Assembly: GCA_964370755.1 (NCBI GenBank)
Contig: CAYJKL010000002.1
Coordinates: 14,235-78,234, forward strand
Direction of reading: 5' to 3'
DNA length: 64,000 bases
DNA from: CAKOSP01 sp964370755
GTDB taxonomy: Bacteria > Bacillota_I > Bacilli_A > RF39 > UBA660
Shown here piece by piece: positions 18,174 to 25,683 of this stretch. How positions within the stretch are numbered: the stretch's first letter is position 1; each line of letters starts with the position of its first letter. The translations under genes were made by a program, and so were the position numbers. The notes under the pieces were generated by a model. It had not been told where the DNA came from and searched no databases. It worked only from the letters and a program-made list of their open reading frames with translations.

Positions 18174-19545
18174 CTAAAATTTTTGTAGAAGAGCTCAGAT
18201 ACATGACAGGGAGAACCACATAGCCAAATCCCACTTCGTTGTTAATCGCATAGCCGCTATAGTTCACATACCACGAAGACGAAGAAGTAGACGCTCTATG
18301 CGAAATTGTCCAGCAATTACTTCCTAAAAACATCCAATTGTTAGCTGGAATATTGTATGTTTTATAATCATATAAATCTGTTGTCCAAGCGATACTATAA
18401 GCTGCGTACCCATAATCACTCGGGTACATTAAACCAATATTTTCTACTGTAGTTGTTGCATATAAATTATTATAACTTGTATTACTTTTTTCTGCTGTTA
18501 AGTGCTCTTTTGCTGTCATTCGATAATCACTTGTACTACCCAAATTCCAAGTAGTTTCCATTATCATACTTTGATAACTTGCTGGTATTGTATTATAAAA
18601 ATCATTATTAAGGTACGTATTTAAACTTGAATTTACCCAATCATTCACATCGCCACTATCCCAAGCCATATTCGCTATAAACGTGTTTCTAATAAGTTTC
18701 ATTTCATAACCATTTCCATTATCAAAGTAACCTATTATTCTGTATATATTATCTGCAGGACATGGTGATACATCACTTCCAAAACACACGTAGTTATTTG
18801 CTACTACTGCGTTTGACCCTGAATATCTATAACTATTATCATTTGCTCCATTTTCGAGATTTGAATCGTGATAAAATAAACCATTTGTATCATTGTGAGA
18901 TGCGATTAAAGTTTCTGCTCCAGTTAATTCTATTTTTTCATTTTGAAGTATAAACTCTGCATCAAGTGTCTTTCCTTCATTAAGAGCTTGATTAGTTGTT
19001 AGGTTTACGAATGTGATTTCTGCTTCCCACTCTTGCGTAGTTGTTGTGTTTCCGCTTATTTCGTAGTCTTCAGATACTTTTATTAGACCTTTATATTCAG
19101 TTATGTCATATATTCCAGGAGATACTGCGGTAAGACCTGATAGAGTTACTGCTGCACCATCTGGGTCTGTAATACTTAAAAGTATTTCCGGTGTTTTAGC
19201 AGCTGTTGTATAAACAAATGTGTTTGCCGCTATATCAAAATATATATTGTAGTTGTCTGTTGCGTTTGCTACATTAGTTCCAAGTGTAAGCGTTGCGCTT
19301 GATGTAGTAGACCCTGATACATTACCTCCACCTTCAGCAAGTGTTGTTTCATTTAGTTCTAAGTTAATTGCTGTTCCTTCAGTAAATGTAAGTTTAGTAG
19401 TCTGCCCACTTGCTACATTTACATCAGTGTTTGCTGCAGGTCCTGCTCCTCCTGCGAAAAAAGCGTATGATAAACTAGTTGTCAAAACTAATAGACTTGC
19501 TACTAGAACAATCATTCTTGTTTTTGATTTTCTTTTTAGTTCCAT
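18133..19545 (-). CDS. Surface protein with DUF6273-like domain and hypervariable C-terminus (putative DGR target 1)
   Basis: 470 residues, ATG after AGGAGATATAAA. The N-terminal hydrophobic segment (about 9-30) ends in S-Y-A-F-F, like TasA/camelysin-type exported proteins. Residues ~35-215 are a Thr/Asn-rich beta domain. Residues ~235-400 are a DUF6273-like domain (N-I-Y-R-I-I-G-Y-F-D, N-D-W-V-N-S-S-L-N-T-Y-L-N). The last ~70 residues contain a 44-residue segment that differs strongly from the paralog at 62396-63817, followed by the shared tail G-T-G-S-S-A-D-P-F. Such an end is typical of C-type-lectin-fold proteins varied by DGRs. The gene appears to be a single unit. Confidence 0.85.
   Translation of the reverse strand: MELKRKSKTRMIVLVASLLVLTTSLSYAFFAGGAGPAANTDVNVASGQTTKLTFTEGTAINLELNETTLAEGGGNVSGSTTSSATLTLGTNVANATDNYNIYFDIAANTFVYTTAAKTPEILLSITDPDGAAVTLSGLTAVSPGIYDITEYKGLIKVSEDYEISGNTTTTQEWEAEITFVNLTTNQALNEGKTLDAEFILQNEKIELTGAETLIASHNDTNGLFYHDSNLENGANDNSYRYSGSNAVVANNYVCFGSDVSPCPADNIYRIIGYFDNGNGYEMKLIRNTFIANMAWDSGDVNDWVNSSLNTYLNNDFYNTIPASYQSMIMETTWNLGSTSDYRMTAKEHLTAEKSNTSYNNLYATTTVENIGLMYPSDYGYAAYSIAWTTDLYDYKTYNIPANNWMFLGSNCWTISHRASTSSSSWYVNYSGYAINNEVGFGYVVLPVMYLSSSTKILGGTGSSADPFIVG
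18178..18309 (-). other. Hypervariable segment (VR-like), copy 1
   Basis: 44 codons immediately after the conserved Trp. Only 17 of 44 residues match copy 2, with no gaps, while flanks are near identical. 14 codons differ only at positions 1-2 with the third base fixed, as expected when adenines of AAC/AAT-type template codons are changed; about 20 also differ at position 3. The hand-counted G+C is ~44% against ~30% upstream in the gene. Confidence 0.6.
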
Positions 19546-19606
19546 TTTATATCTCCTTTACTATGTTATAACTATAACATTTAACTTTGTTTTTTTCAAG
19601 TATTTT

Positions 19607-19640
19607 ACAAAAAAATAATACACATAACATGTATTATTTT
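19607..19640 (-). terminator. Rho-independent terminator
   Basis: Ten-pair stem AAAATAATAC/GTATTATTTT with T-run on the minus strand, at the end of the gene stopping at 19640. Confidence 0.65.
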
Positions 19641-20623
19641 CAACTTTTTATAGCAAGCACTATAAGTCCTACTAAGATAAGTGCTGATACTCCTATGATA
19701 ATATATTTAAGAGAACTATTTTCTTCTTTTTCCTCTTTTTCTTCGATTACTAGAGAGTCTGTGTTTTCTTCATTTTCATTATTTTCTTCTGTTACTTCTT
19801 CTTCTGTTTCTATGTTTTGCTGCTCTCCAGCTGGCAAGTTTTTTTCTACTAAGGTGTAGATTCCAGGTTCGTTTACAGTAAATGCGTACATACCATTTTC
19901 ATTTGTTACGTCAATATAATTCCCACTTACTAAATCATTATTTAGATTTATTGCTGCGATATTTTCTGAAACGGAAGATGCGTTTAAATATACTTTAATA
20001 TCATCGTGAAAATTATCTATTTTTTCATACTCTGTACTGTAATTATAATTATTATTTTCTATTACTGTGTATGTTGCACTTATATCATATATATTGTTTG
20101 ATGCAAGTGTTATGTTATTACTTGTTATAAAGCTTTGTTTATCGCTTGTTACATCGTTTACTTTTACATCATAATATATTTGCTCAGTGTACTGATTTTT
20201 ATAGACTTGACCGCTTTTGTATGTTTCACTAAAACTTACTAAAAGCTTATAATTGTCACTTGATACTTCTAAAGCATCAATGTTTTCAACTGTAACATCT
20301 ACTTTACTTTCATCACCTTCAATAAGCGTTTCGTCTAAAAACCAATAATATGTTAAATAATCTTCATAGTCTTGCACTACTGGAAAACTAAATGTTTCAT
20401 CTATTAAATCATCTTCATTTGCTATAGCAAGATAATCTTGAACAGTCATTGTTGTTTTTCTTACATAAAGGTAACTATCCATCGGATAAATCATATTAAC
20501 TTCTGTGTAATCTTCATTATATGTTTGTAAATGAGGAGACCCGCCTTTATCTATGTGAGGACAAGCAAAAACATTAAGGGGAAGCATACATATACATATA
20601 ATAATTTTAAATATTTTCTTCAT
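19640..20623 (-). CDS. Cell-surface protein with C-terminal membrane anchor
   Basis: 327 residues. Signal peptide at about 1-20 (ends N-V-F-A-C, similar to that of its operon neighbour), an exterior Asp/Tyr/Ser-rich beta-type region, an acidic Glu-rich spacer (about 270-300), then one membrane helix (about 302-323) and a short K-S tail. The build is that of a type I membrane surface protein. The start overlaps the end of the YibE/F gene by 17 bases, so expression is coupled. Function is unknown. Confidence 0.75.
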   Translation of the reverse strand: MKKIFKIIICICMLPLNVFACPHIDKGGSPHLQTYNEDYTEVNMIYPMDSYLYVRKTTMTVQDYLAIANEDDLIDETFSFPVVQDYEDYLTYYWFLDETLIEGDESKVDVTVENIDALEVSSDNYKLLVSFSETYKSGQVYKNQYTEQIYYDVKVNDVTSDKQSFITSNNITLASNNIYDISATYTVIENNNYNYSTEYEKIDNFHDDIKVYLNASSVSENIAAINLNNDLVSGNYIDVTNENGMYAFTVNEPGIYTLVEKNLPAGEQQNIETEEEVTEENNENEENTDSLVIEEKEEKEENSSLKYIIIGVSALILVGLIVLAIKS

Positions 20624-21719
20624 CTTTTGTTTTTCCTTTCTTGTTTATAAGTATAAATACAAATATCGTAATTGGTATTGATGCAAGTAGACCAATGCTC
20701 CCTGCTATTGCCCTTATTATTTCTGTTGAAATTGATTCTAAGTTAATTATTTCACTAACACTTTTTTCAAAACCTACGAATAATAGTATTGTAGATAAAG
20801 AACTTCCAGTATAAGCTAGTATTAATGTATTAACCATTGTACCCATAATGTCTTTACCTATATTAAATCCAGATTTAATTAATTTTTTATCACTTATTTT
20901 TGGATTATGACTTTTAATTTCAGTAAGTGAGGAAGTAAGCTCCATCGCAACATCCATACATGCTCCGAGCGCTCCAATTATTATACCTGCAAATAGTAAG
21001 CCTTTGAAATCAAACTCAAACTCTAACTGTAAGTAATATAGCATTTGCTCACTTTCTGATGCTACTCCAGTTAAGTGCATAATTGATGAGAAAATAGTAG
21101 CAATTAGTCCCGCTAAAACAAGGCCACCTACTACTCCTATTATTGCTACTAGAGTTTTTTTAGTAAATCCATTTGTAATTACAAATGTTAGTACCGTTGA
21201 TAATATACATGTTACTACTGATAATAATACCGGACTATATCCTTTAAGCAAAAGTGGTATTAAACCAAATAATATTAGAAGGATTGTAATTATAAGCGAG
21301 ATAAGTGCTTTAAGTCCTTTTATTTTTCCAAGAATTATTACAAACAACATAAATATTATTATTAATAAAATTAGATAATTTGATTTTTCGAAACTATGGA
21401 AGTAGAAAGATACTTCATCACCTTCGGTAGTTGCTACTACATTTATTTTATCACCTTCTGAAAGTTCTATATCATTACTTCCTCCAGTAAGTGTATTAGT
21501 AATAGTGTCTTTTGAACCTTCGTACTTATCACTAAGTATTTCAATTTCTAAAGTTTGAATTTTCGTATCATTTATTTCTTTTATTTCTAGAACTTCTATA
21601 ACTTTAGCAACGTATAAATCTGTTTGAAATTCTTCACTTAAATTTTCATTTGACGCAAAAACGTTAAGTGGTAATATTAGAAATACTATTAAAAGGAGTA
21701 ATTTACTCTTTATATTCAT
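20607..21719 (-). CDS. YibE/F family multi-pass membrane protein
   Basis: 370 residues. A signal-like segment (1-22) and a ~90-residue exterior beta domain are followed by about eight membrane helices. The core matches the YibE/F family: K-G-L-K-A-L-I-S-L-I-I-T near the third helix, G-A-L-G-A-C-M-D-V-A-M-E-L-T-S and H-N-P-K-I-S-D-K-K-L-I-K-S-G. The family's biochemical role is not established. It is overlapped by 17 bases at both ends by its neighbours (a lipoprotein upstream, a surface protein downstream), so the three form one translationally coupled operon. Confidence 0.88.
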   Translation of the reverse strand: MNIKSKLLLLIVFLILPLNVFASNENLSEEFQTDLYVAKVIEVLEIKEINDTKIQTLEIEILSDKYEGSKDTITNTLTGGSNDIELSEGDKINVVATTEGDEVSFYFHSFEKSNYLILLIIIFMLFVIILGKIKGLKALISLIITILLILFGLIPLLLKGYSPVLLSVVTCILSTVLTFVITNGFTKKTLVAIIGVVGGLVLAGLIATIFSSIMHLTGVASESEQMLYYLQLEFEFDFKGLLFAGIIIGALGACMDVAMELTSSLTEIKSHNPKISDKKLIKSGFNIGKDIMGTMVNTLILAYTGSSLSTILLFVGFEKSVSEIINLESISTEIIRAIAGSIGLLASIPITIFVFILINKKGKTKDEENI

Positions 21720-22284
21720 AAGCTTCTAAAACCATTTCTTGATGTCTTTCATCTATTCTATTAATTCCTGGTATTAAACTGTTATAAAAATATATATCAG
21801 TAACACCTATCATTCCATTATCTCTTATATAATCTAGGTTTATCCCAGAACCTGTTGCTCCGCTTCTGTTATCAATTATTTCTCCGTATGGATAATTTTC
21901 ATCACCAGAGTGTTCAAATGGCGCGATTGATGCAGCTATTTTTGTATCACCAATTGTAACTATAATAGGTCTTCTTATAATAGACCAAACTCCGCCCGAT
22001 GTACTTTTAAGTTTATCTGTATCTTCCTGCGTTAAAGTTTCAACGTCAGCAAGCGTATCAAATCCACCTTCAATTCTTCTAACGTTATATGTAGTTCCAG
22101 TTTCAATATCATAAACTTCTGCTTCCATTCCTTCTTCAAAAAGTTCTAAAGCATCTACATAATTCATTAACTCTGAATAACTTGTTTCTTCCGGAGAAGT
22201 TGTTGTTTCTACTGGTTTTTCTTCCTCGCCGCATCCTGCAGTTAGTAGTACTAAACCCATTATCATAAATAATTTCTTTTTCAT
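21703..22284 (-). CDS. Lipoprotein with conserved Clostridia/Bacilli exterior domain
   Basis: 193 residues. Lipobox L-T-A-G-C at 15-19, then an acidic Thr/Pro linker. The C-terminal ~150 residues include Y-D-I-E-T-G-T-T-Y-N-V-R-R, E-T-L-T-Q-E-D-T, R-R-P-I-I-V and a tail N-R-I-D-E-R-H-Q-E-M-V. I know this pattern from secreted Clostridia proteins, often fused to peptidoglycan-binding domains; its function is not known to me. It is first in the operon with YibE/F. Confidence 0.75.
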   Translation of the reverse strand: MKKKLFMIMGLVLLTAGCGEEEKPVETTTSPEETSYSELMNYVDALELFEEGMEAEVYDIETGTTYNVRRIEGGFDTLADVETLTQEDTDKLKSTSGGVWSIIRRPIIVTIGDTKIAASIAPFEHSGDENYPYGEIIDNRSGATGSGINLDYIRDNGMIGVTDIYFYNSLIPGINRIDERHQEMVLEAYEYKE

Positions 22285-22332
22285 TTTCTTTACCTCATAA
22301 GTAACTTTGTTACCATATAAATTATAACATAC

Positions 22333-22357
22333 AAAAAGGTTTAATTAAACCCTTTTT
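22333..22357 (-). terminator. Rho-independent terminator
   Basis: AAAAAGG.../...CCTTTTT inverted repeat at the end of the gene stopping at 22345. Confidence 0.55.
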
Positions 22358-22803
22358 AACTCCATATTATTTTTATAGTAGTTTTCAAGTGCTTTGAATA
22401 AACCTGGTGATGCGTCTAAACACATTTCACTTTGTAGTGTACTAATGTTGTCAAATCCAACTTCATTTATTACTTCGAATGGATATATGTTAATTACATT
22501 TAATGCTTCACTATATAAAGCACAGTGATAAAAACCATTTAAGTCTTTAAACACTATATTTGCTCCTGTTTCAGTAAAATTAATAATTGTATAACAAATA
22601 CCATTTTTTTCTAGAAGTGCTCCATAACTTTTTATAGACGCTCCATCATAAAATATTTCATATTTGCAGTTTCCACCGCAGTTGTGCATGCAAGATGCAC
22701 AACCTTTAAATTCTTTTGTTTTAAAAATTATTCCTTCATTTGTACCTTTAAATATTTTAAGTTTAAAGTGTTTTATAATTTCATCTAATAATATATTATT
22801 CAT
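22345..22803 (-). CDS. Small Cys-cluster protein, unknown function
   Basis: 152 residues, no signal or membrane segment. Residues ~34-46 contain four cysteines with spacing C-x2-C-x3-C-x3-C (C-A-S-C-M-H-N-C-G-G-N-C), which suggests a zinc or iron-sulfur site. Three more Cys lie further on. AAAGGAG precedes the ATG. I do not recognise the family. It sits alone between the YibE/F operon and the SpoVIF-like gene. Confidence 0.7.
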   Translation of the reverse strand: MNNILLDEIIKHFKLKIFKGTNEGIIFKTKEFKGCASCMHNCGGNCKYEIFYDGASIKSYGALLEKNGICYTIINFTETGANIVFKDLNGFYHCALYSEALNVINIYPFEVINEVGFDNISTLQSEMCLDASPGLFKALENYYKNNMELKRV

Positions 22804-22860
22804 TTTTCTCCTTTTTGTGTTTCTATATTATACTACAAAATGAAGAAAAATGAAGTTTTT

Positions 22861-23103
22861 TTAAAACATTTTATCTATATTATTTGGAACCTGGTCTTTA
22901 GATATTTTCCCTACTATTTTGTTTACTTGCTCGTCGCTTACATTTTTACCAGTTGCTTTACTTAAAACATTTATTACCTCTCTAATAGTTTTTTCATCTT
23001 TCATATTTCCATTTTGAAGTTTTTCTGCTAATCCTATAATAGTATTTTTATCAACGTTTGTCTTTTTTTCTATTTTCTTAAATAGATCATCATTTAGTTT
23101 CAT
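22861..23103 (-). CDS. spoVIF: SpoVIF-like sporulation protein
   Basis: 80 residues, close to the ~87 of Bacillus SpoVIF (YjcC). It keeps the family pattern as I remember it: F-K-K-I-E-K-K-T-N-V at the start, then L-A-E-K-L-Q-N-G-N-M-K-D-E-K-T-I-R-E-V-I and V-S-D-E-Q-V-N-K-I-V-G. SpoVIF is a small protein needed for spore coat assembly in Bacillus. The gene is single, with GGGGGAT before ATG. The assignment is from motif memory only, but spoIVA and spoIIP in the same window support it. Confidence 0.72.
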   Translation of the reverse strand: MKLNDDLFKKIEKKTNVDKNTIIGLAEKLQNGNMKDEKTIREVINVLSKATGKNVSDEQVNKIVGKISKDQVPNNIDKMF

Positions 23104-23181
23104 AAATCCCCCTACAATAGAGTATGTAATTAATACAAATTGGTTAATTTACACTAATAACGTATAGTAGAATACTTTTAC

Positions 23182-23210
23182 TTGCTATTACAATTATATT
23201 ATGGTAAGAT
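23182..23210 (+). promoter_or_regulatory. Promoter of uraA-upp leader
   Basis: TTGCTA, 17-base spacer, TAAGAT; transcription would start about 10-15 bases before the leader peptide's ribosome-binding site. Confidence 0.6.
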
Positions 23211-23229
23211 TTTTTAAAGAGGTAAATTT

Positions 23230-23301
23230 ATGAAAAAAAATTGTGTGGGTAAATTCTTTTTTGTTAAAACTAACGATCTTTTTTCTATTCTCATCATTTA
23301 A
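23230..23301 (+). CDS. Leader peptide of uraA-upp (23 aa)
   Basis: ATG eight bases after AAAGAGG. Sequence begins M-K-K-N-C-V-G-K-F-F-F and ends S-I-L-I-I. It contains two six-T runs (23257-23262 and 23279-23284). The stop codon lies in the loop of the terminator that follows, so a ribosome reaching the end would block the hairpin. This matches the logic of enteric pyrBI attenuation, where slow transcription of U-tracts at low UTP lets the ribosome catch up. The mechanism is inferred. Confidence 0.5.
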   Translation: MKKNCVGKFFFVKTNDLFSILII

Positions 23302-23319
23302 TTGATGGGATTTTTTTTT
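23289..23319 (+). terminator. Attenuator-type terminator before uraA
   Basis: Eight-pair stem TCTCATCA/TGATGGGA (one G-T pair), six-base loop TTTAAT, then nine T. It lies 30 bases before the uraA start inside the transcription unit. No PyrR-type binding loop is evident. Confidence 0.75.
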
Positions 23320-23350
23320 GCTTTTTTAGTTGTTTTAGAGGAGGAAAATT

Positions 23351-24637
23351 ATGAAAAAAAACAATGACTTAATTTTGGATGTCCACGAAAAGCCTAAGCT
23401 TTATAAATGGATTATCTTAGCATTCCAACATGTGTTTGCAATGTTTGGAGCAACAATACTTGTTCCGATACTAGTTAATGGCGCTGCTGGCGCCGAGGTG
23501 TTATCAACATCTGTTACCTTAGTAGCATCTGGAGTTGGTACACTTATTTATATTTTATGTACTAAGGGTAAAAGTCCAGTTTACCTAGGTTCATCATTTG
23601 CATTTATTACTCCTATTATTGTTGCATATGCAGCAAGTGGTAGAGCTAGCGTATTTACTGCACTTATGGTAATAGGTCTTGTATATGTTCTTGTTGCACT
23701 TTTAATTAAATTTATTGGCAAAAATTGGATTGATAAAGTCCTGCCACCAATAATAGTTGGACCTATGATTATGATAATTGGTTTATCACTAGCTCCTACT
23801 GCTGTTGCACAAATTGGACTTAACTCAGCAGAAATTCCTTGGGAAAATATAGTAGTTGCACTTACATCATTTTTAGTAACTGGGCTTCTTGCTATTAAAG
23901 GTAAAGGATTTTTAAAAATTATACCATTTTTACTAGGTATATCATCTGGGTACATTTTAGCAGTGATACTTGGTATGGTTGATTTTGATTTAATAACGTC
24001 TGCATCATTTTTTGAAACACCAGACTTTTATGTAGCGTTTGCTAGTTATAGTTTAGACTTTGCTGCACTTCTTACAATTGTACCTATTGCTCTAGTTACT
24101 ATTGCTGAGCATATTGGAGATCATAAAGTTTTAAGTGAAATTCTTGGTAGAGATTTAACTAAAGACCCTGGACTTGATAGAACTCTTATGGGAGATGGTC
24201 TTGCAACACTTTTTGCTGGGTTCATAGGAGGTCCTGCTAATACTACATATGGAGAAAATACATCTGTTGTTGGAATGACAAAAGTAGCATCTGTTTGGGT
24301 AATAGGACTTGCCGCTATAATAGCAATTTGCTTTGGTTTTTTAGGAAGCGTGTCTGCATTTATTGCATCAATTCCATCAGCTGTACTTGGAGGAGTTTCA
24401 ATACTACTTTATGGGTTTATAGCAGTAAATGGTCTTAAAATTATAGTTAATAACAAAATTAATTTTAATAATACTAAAAATATAGTAGTTGCTGCTACGA
24501 TGCTTGTTTTAGGACTAGGTGGTGCTATGATAGCAATTAATACAAATGATATATCTCTTACTATTTCAGGTATGAGTTTAGCTGCTATAATTGGTGTACT
24601 TCTTAATATACTAATTCCAGAAGGTAAGAAAAAATGA
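23351..24637 (+). CDS. uraA: Uracil permease (NCS2 family)
   Basis: 428 residues, 12-14 membrane helices. Begins with the UraA landmark W-I-I-L-A-F-Q-H-V-F-A-M-F-G-A-T, has P-V-Y-L-G-S-S-F-A-F (helix 3 substrate strand), A-E-H-I-G-D-H (helix 8) and G-G-P-A-N-T-T-Y-G-E-N (helix 10), all of which line the uracil site in NCS2 transporters. It imports uracil with protons. AGAGGAGG precedes ATG. The stop overlaps the upp start by four bases, so the pair forms a uracil-salvage operon under the attenuator. Confidence 0.97.
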   Translation: MKKNNDLILDVHEKPKLYKWIILAFQHVFAMFGATILVPILVNGAAGAEVLSTSVTLVASGVGTLIYILCTKGKSPVYLGSSFAFITPIIVAYAASGRASVFTALMVIGLVYVLVALLIKFIGKNWIDKVLPPIIVGPMIMIIGLSLAPTAVAQIGLNSAEIPWENIVVALTSFLVTGLLAIKGKGFLKIIPFLLGISSGYILAVILGMVDFDLITSASFFETPDFYVAFASYSLDFAALLTIVPIALVTIAEHIGDHKVLSEILGRDLTKDPGLDRTLMGDGLATLFAGFIGGPANTTYGENTSVVGMTKVASVWVIGLAAIIAICFGFLGSVSAFIASIPSAVLGGVSILLYGFIAVNGLKIIVNNKINFNNTKNIVVAATMLVLGLGGAMIAINTNDISLTISGMSLAAIIGVLLNILIPEGKKK

Positions 24638-25260
24638 AAGAAGTAGTACTTGATCATCCTCTTATTACTCATAAACTTTCTATTCTTAGAAATGTAAATA
24701 CTTGTACTAAAGAGTTTAGAGAATTAATTAAAGAAATATCAGTTTTACTTTGTTATGAAGCCACTAAAGATATTAATCTTAAGGACGTGACTATAAATAC
24801 ACCTATGGAAAAATATCATACAAAGATGCTTGTTTGTGATGATTTTGCTTTTGTTCCTATACTTAGAGCAGGACTTTCCATGGTAGATGGAATAATAAAT
24901 ATTATACCTAATGCTAGAGTTGGACATATTGGACTTTATAGAAATGAGGAAACCTTAAAACCTGTTGAGTACTATTATAAAATGCCTAAAGACATCAATA
25001 GGAAAACAGTATTTTTATTAGATCCGATGCTTGCAACTGGAGGGTCTGCTATAGCTGCAGTAGATAAACTTAAAGAAAGCGGAGCTACTAAAATTAAATT
25101 TTTATGTATTATAGCTGCTCCTGAAGGTTTAGAAGCACTTAAAAAAGCACATCCTGATGTAGAAATATTTGCAGCTACTGTAGATAGATGTCTTAGTAAT
25201 ATAGGTTATATAATGCCAGGTCTTGGAGATGCTGGAGATAGAGTTTATGGAACCAAATAA
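24634..25260 (+). CDS. upp: Uracil phosphoribosyltransferase
   Basis: 208 residues, the standard length. It has V-L-D-H-P-L-I-T-H-K-L at the start, P-I-L-R-A-G-L-S-M-V, the PRPP loop D-P-M-L-A-T-G-G-S-A and the C-terminal G-D-A-G-D-R-V-Y-G-T-K. It converts uracil and PRPP to UMP. It is translationally coupled to uraA (ATGA overlap). Confidence 0.98.
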   Translation: MKEVVLDHPLITHKLSILRNVNTCTKEFRELIKEISVLLCYEATKDINLKDVTINTPMEKYHTKMLVCDDFAFVPILRAGLSMVDGIINIIPNARVGHIGLYRNEETLKPVEYYYKMPKDINRKTVFLLDPMLATGGSAIAAVDKLKESGATKIKFLCIIAAPEGLEALKKAHPDVEIFAATVDRCLSNIGYIMPGLGDAGDRVYGTK

Positions 25261-25290
25261 AAAAATAGTTTTTTAAAAGCTATTTTTTTA
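25261..25290 (+). terminator. Terminator of uraA-upp (likely bidirectional)
   Basis: AAATAG...CTATTT stem plus seven-T run. The rhodanese gene converges here, and its stop is within the hairpin, so it likely serves both. Confidence 0.65.
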
Positions 25291-25683
25291 TTTTACTAAT
25301 TTTCCTGTGTAATCTAGTATTCCGCCTGCATCATATACATTTGTAAATCCCAGAGAGTCTAGTATACTTTTTGCATCAGAACTTCTTACACCACTTCTGC
25401 AGTATACAAAAATTTGTGTATCTTTATTATATAGTTCTTTAAAAGATTCATCAATTTCATCAAGTGGAATATTAACACTTCCATCTATATGACCTTCATC
25501 AAACTCTTCTTTTGTTCTTACATCAATTATAACTCCATTATCTGTTATAATTTCATACATTTCATCAAAGGTAACTTTGTAACTAGTTTTAGTTTCTACA
25601 GTTTCTTTTTCTTTATCACTTACAACCACTATTACTCCTATTATTATACTTATTAGTAGTATAACTACTATAAATTTTTTCAT
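25288..25683 (-). CDS. Membrane-anchored rhodanese-like protein
   Basis: 131 residues. Membrane helix at about 3-22, then a single rhodanese domain: V-I-D-V-R-T-K-E-E-F-D-E-G-H-I-D-G-S-V-N-I-P and the active-site loop Y-C-R-S-G-V-R-S with the catalytic Cys. Sulfur or phosphate transfer is the family role; the domain would be outside the membrane. It abuts the WG-repeat-like gene upstream with no gap. Substrate unknown. Confidence 0.88.
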   Translation of the reverse strand: MKKFIVVILLISIIIGVIVVVSDKEKETVETKTSYKVTFDEMYEIITDNGVIIDVRTKEEFDEGHIDGSVNIPLDEIDESFKELYNKDTQIFVYCRSGVRSSDAKSILDSLGFTNVYDAGGILDYTGKLVK

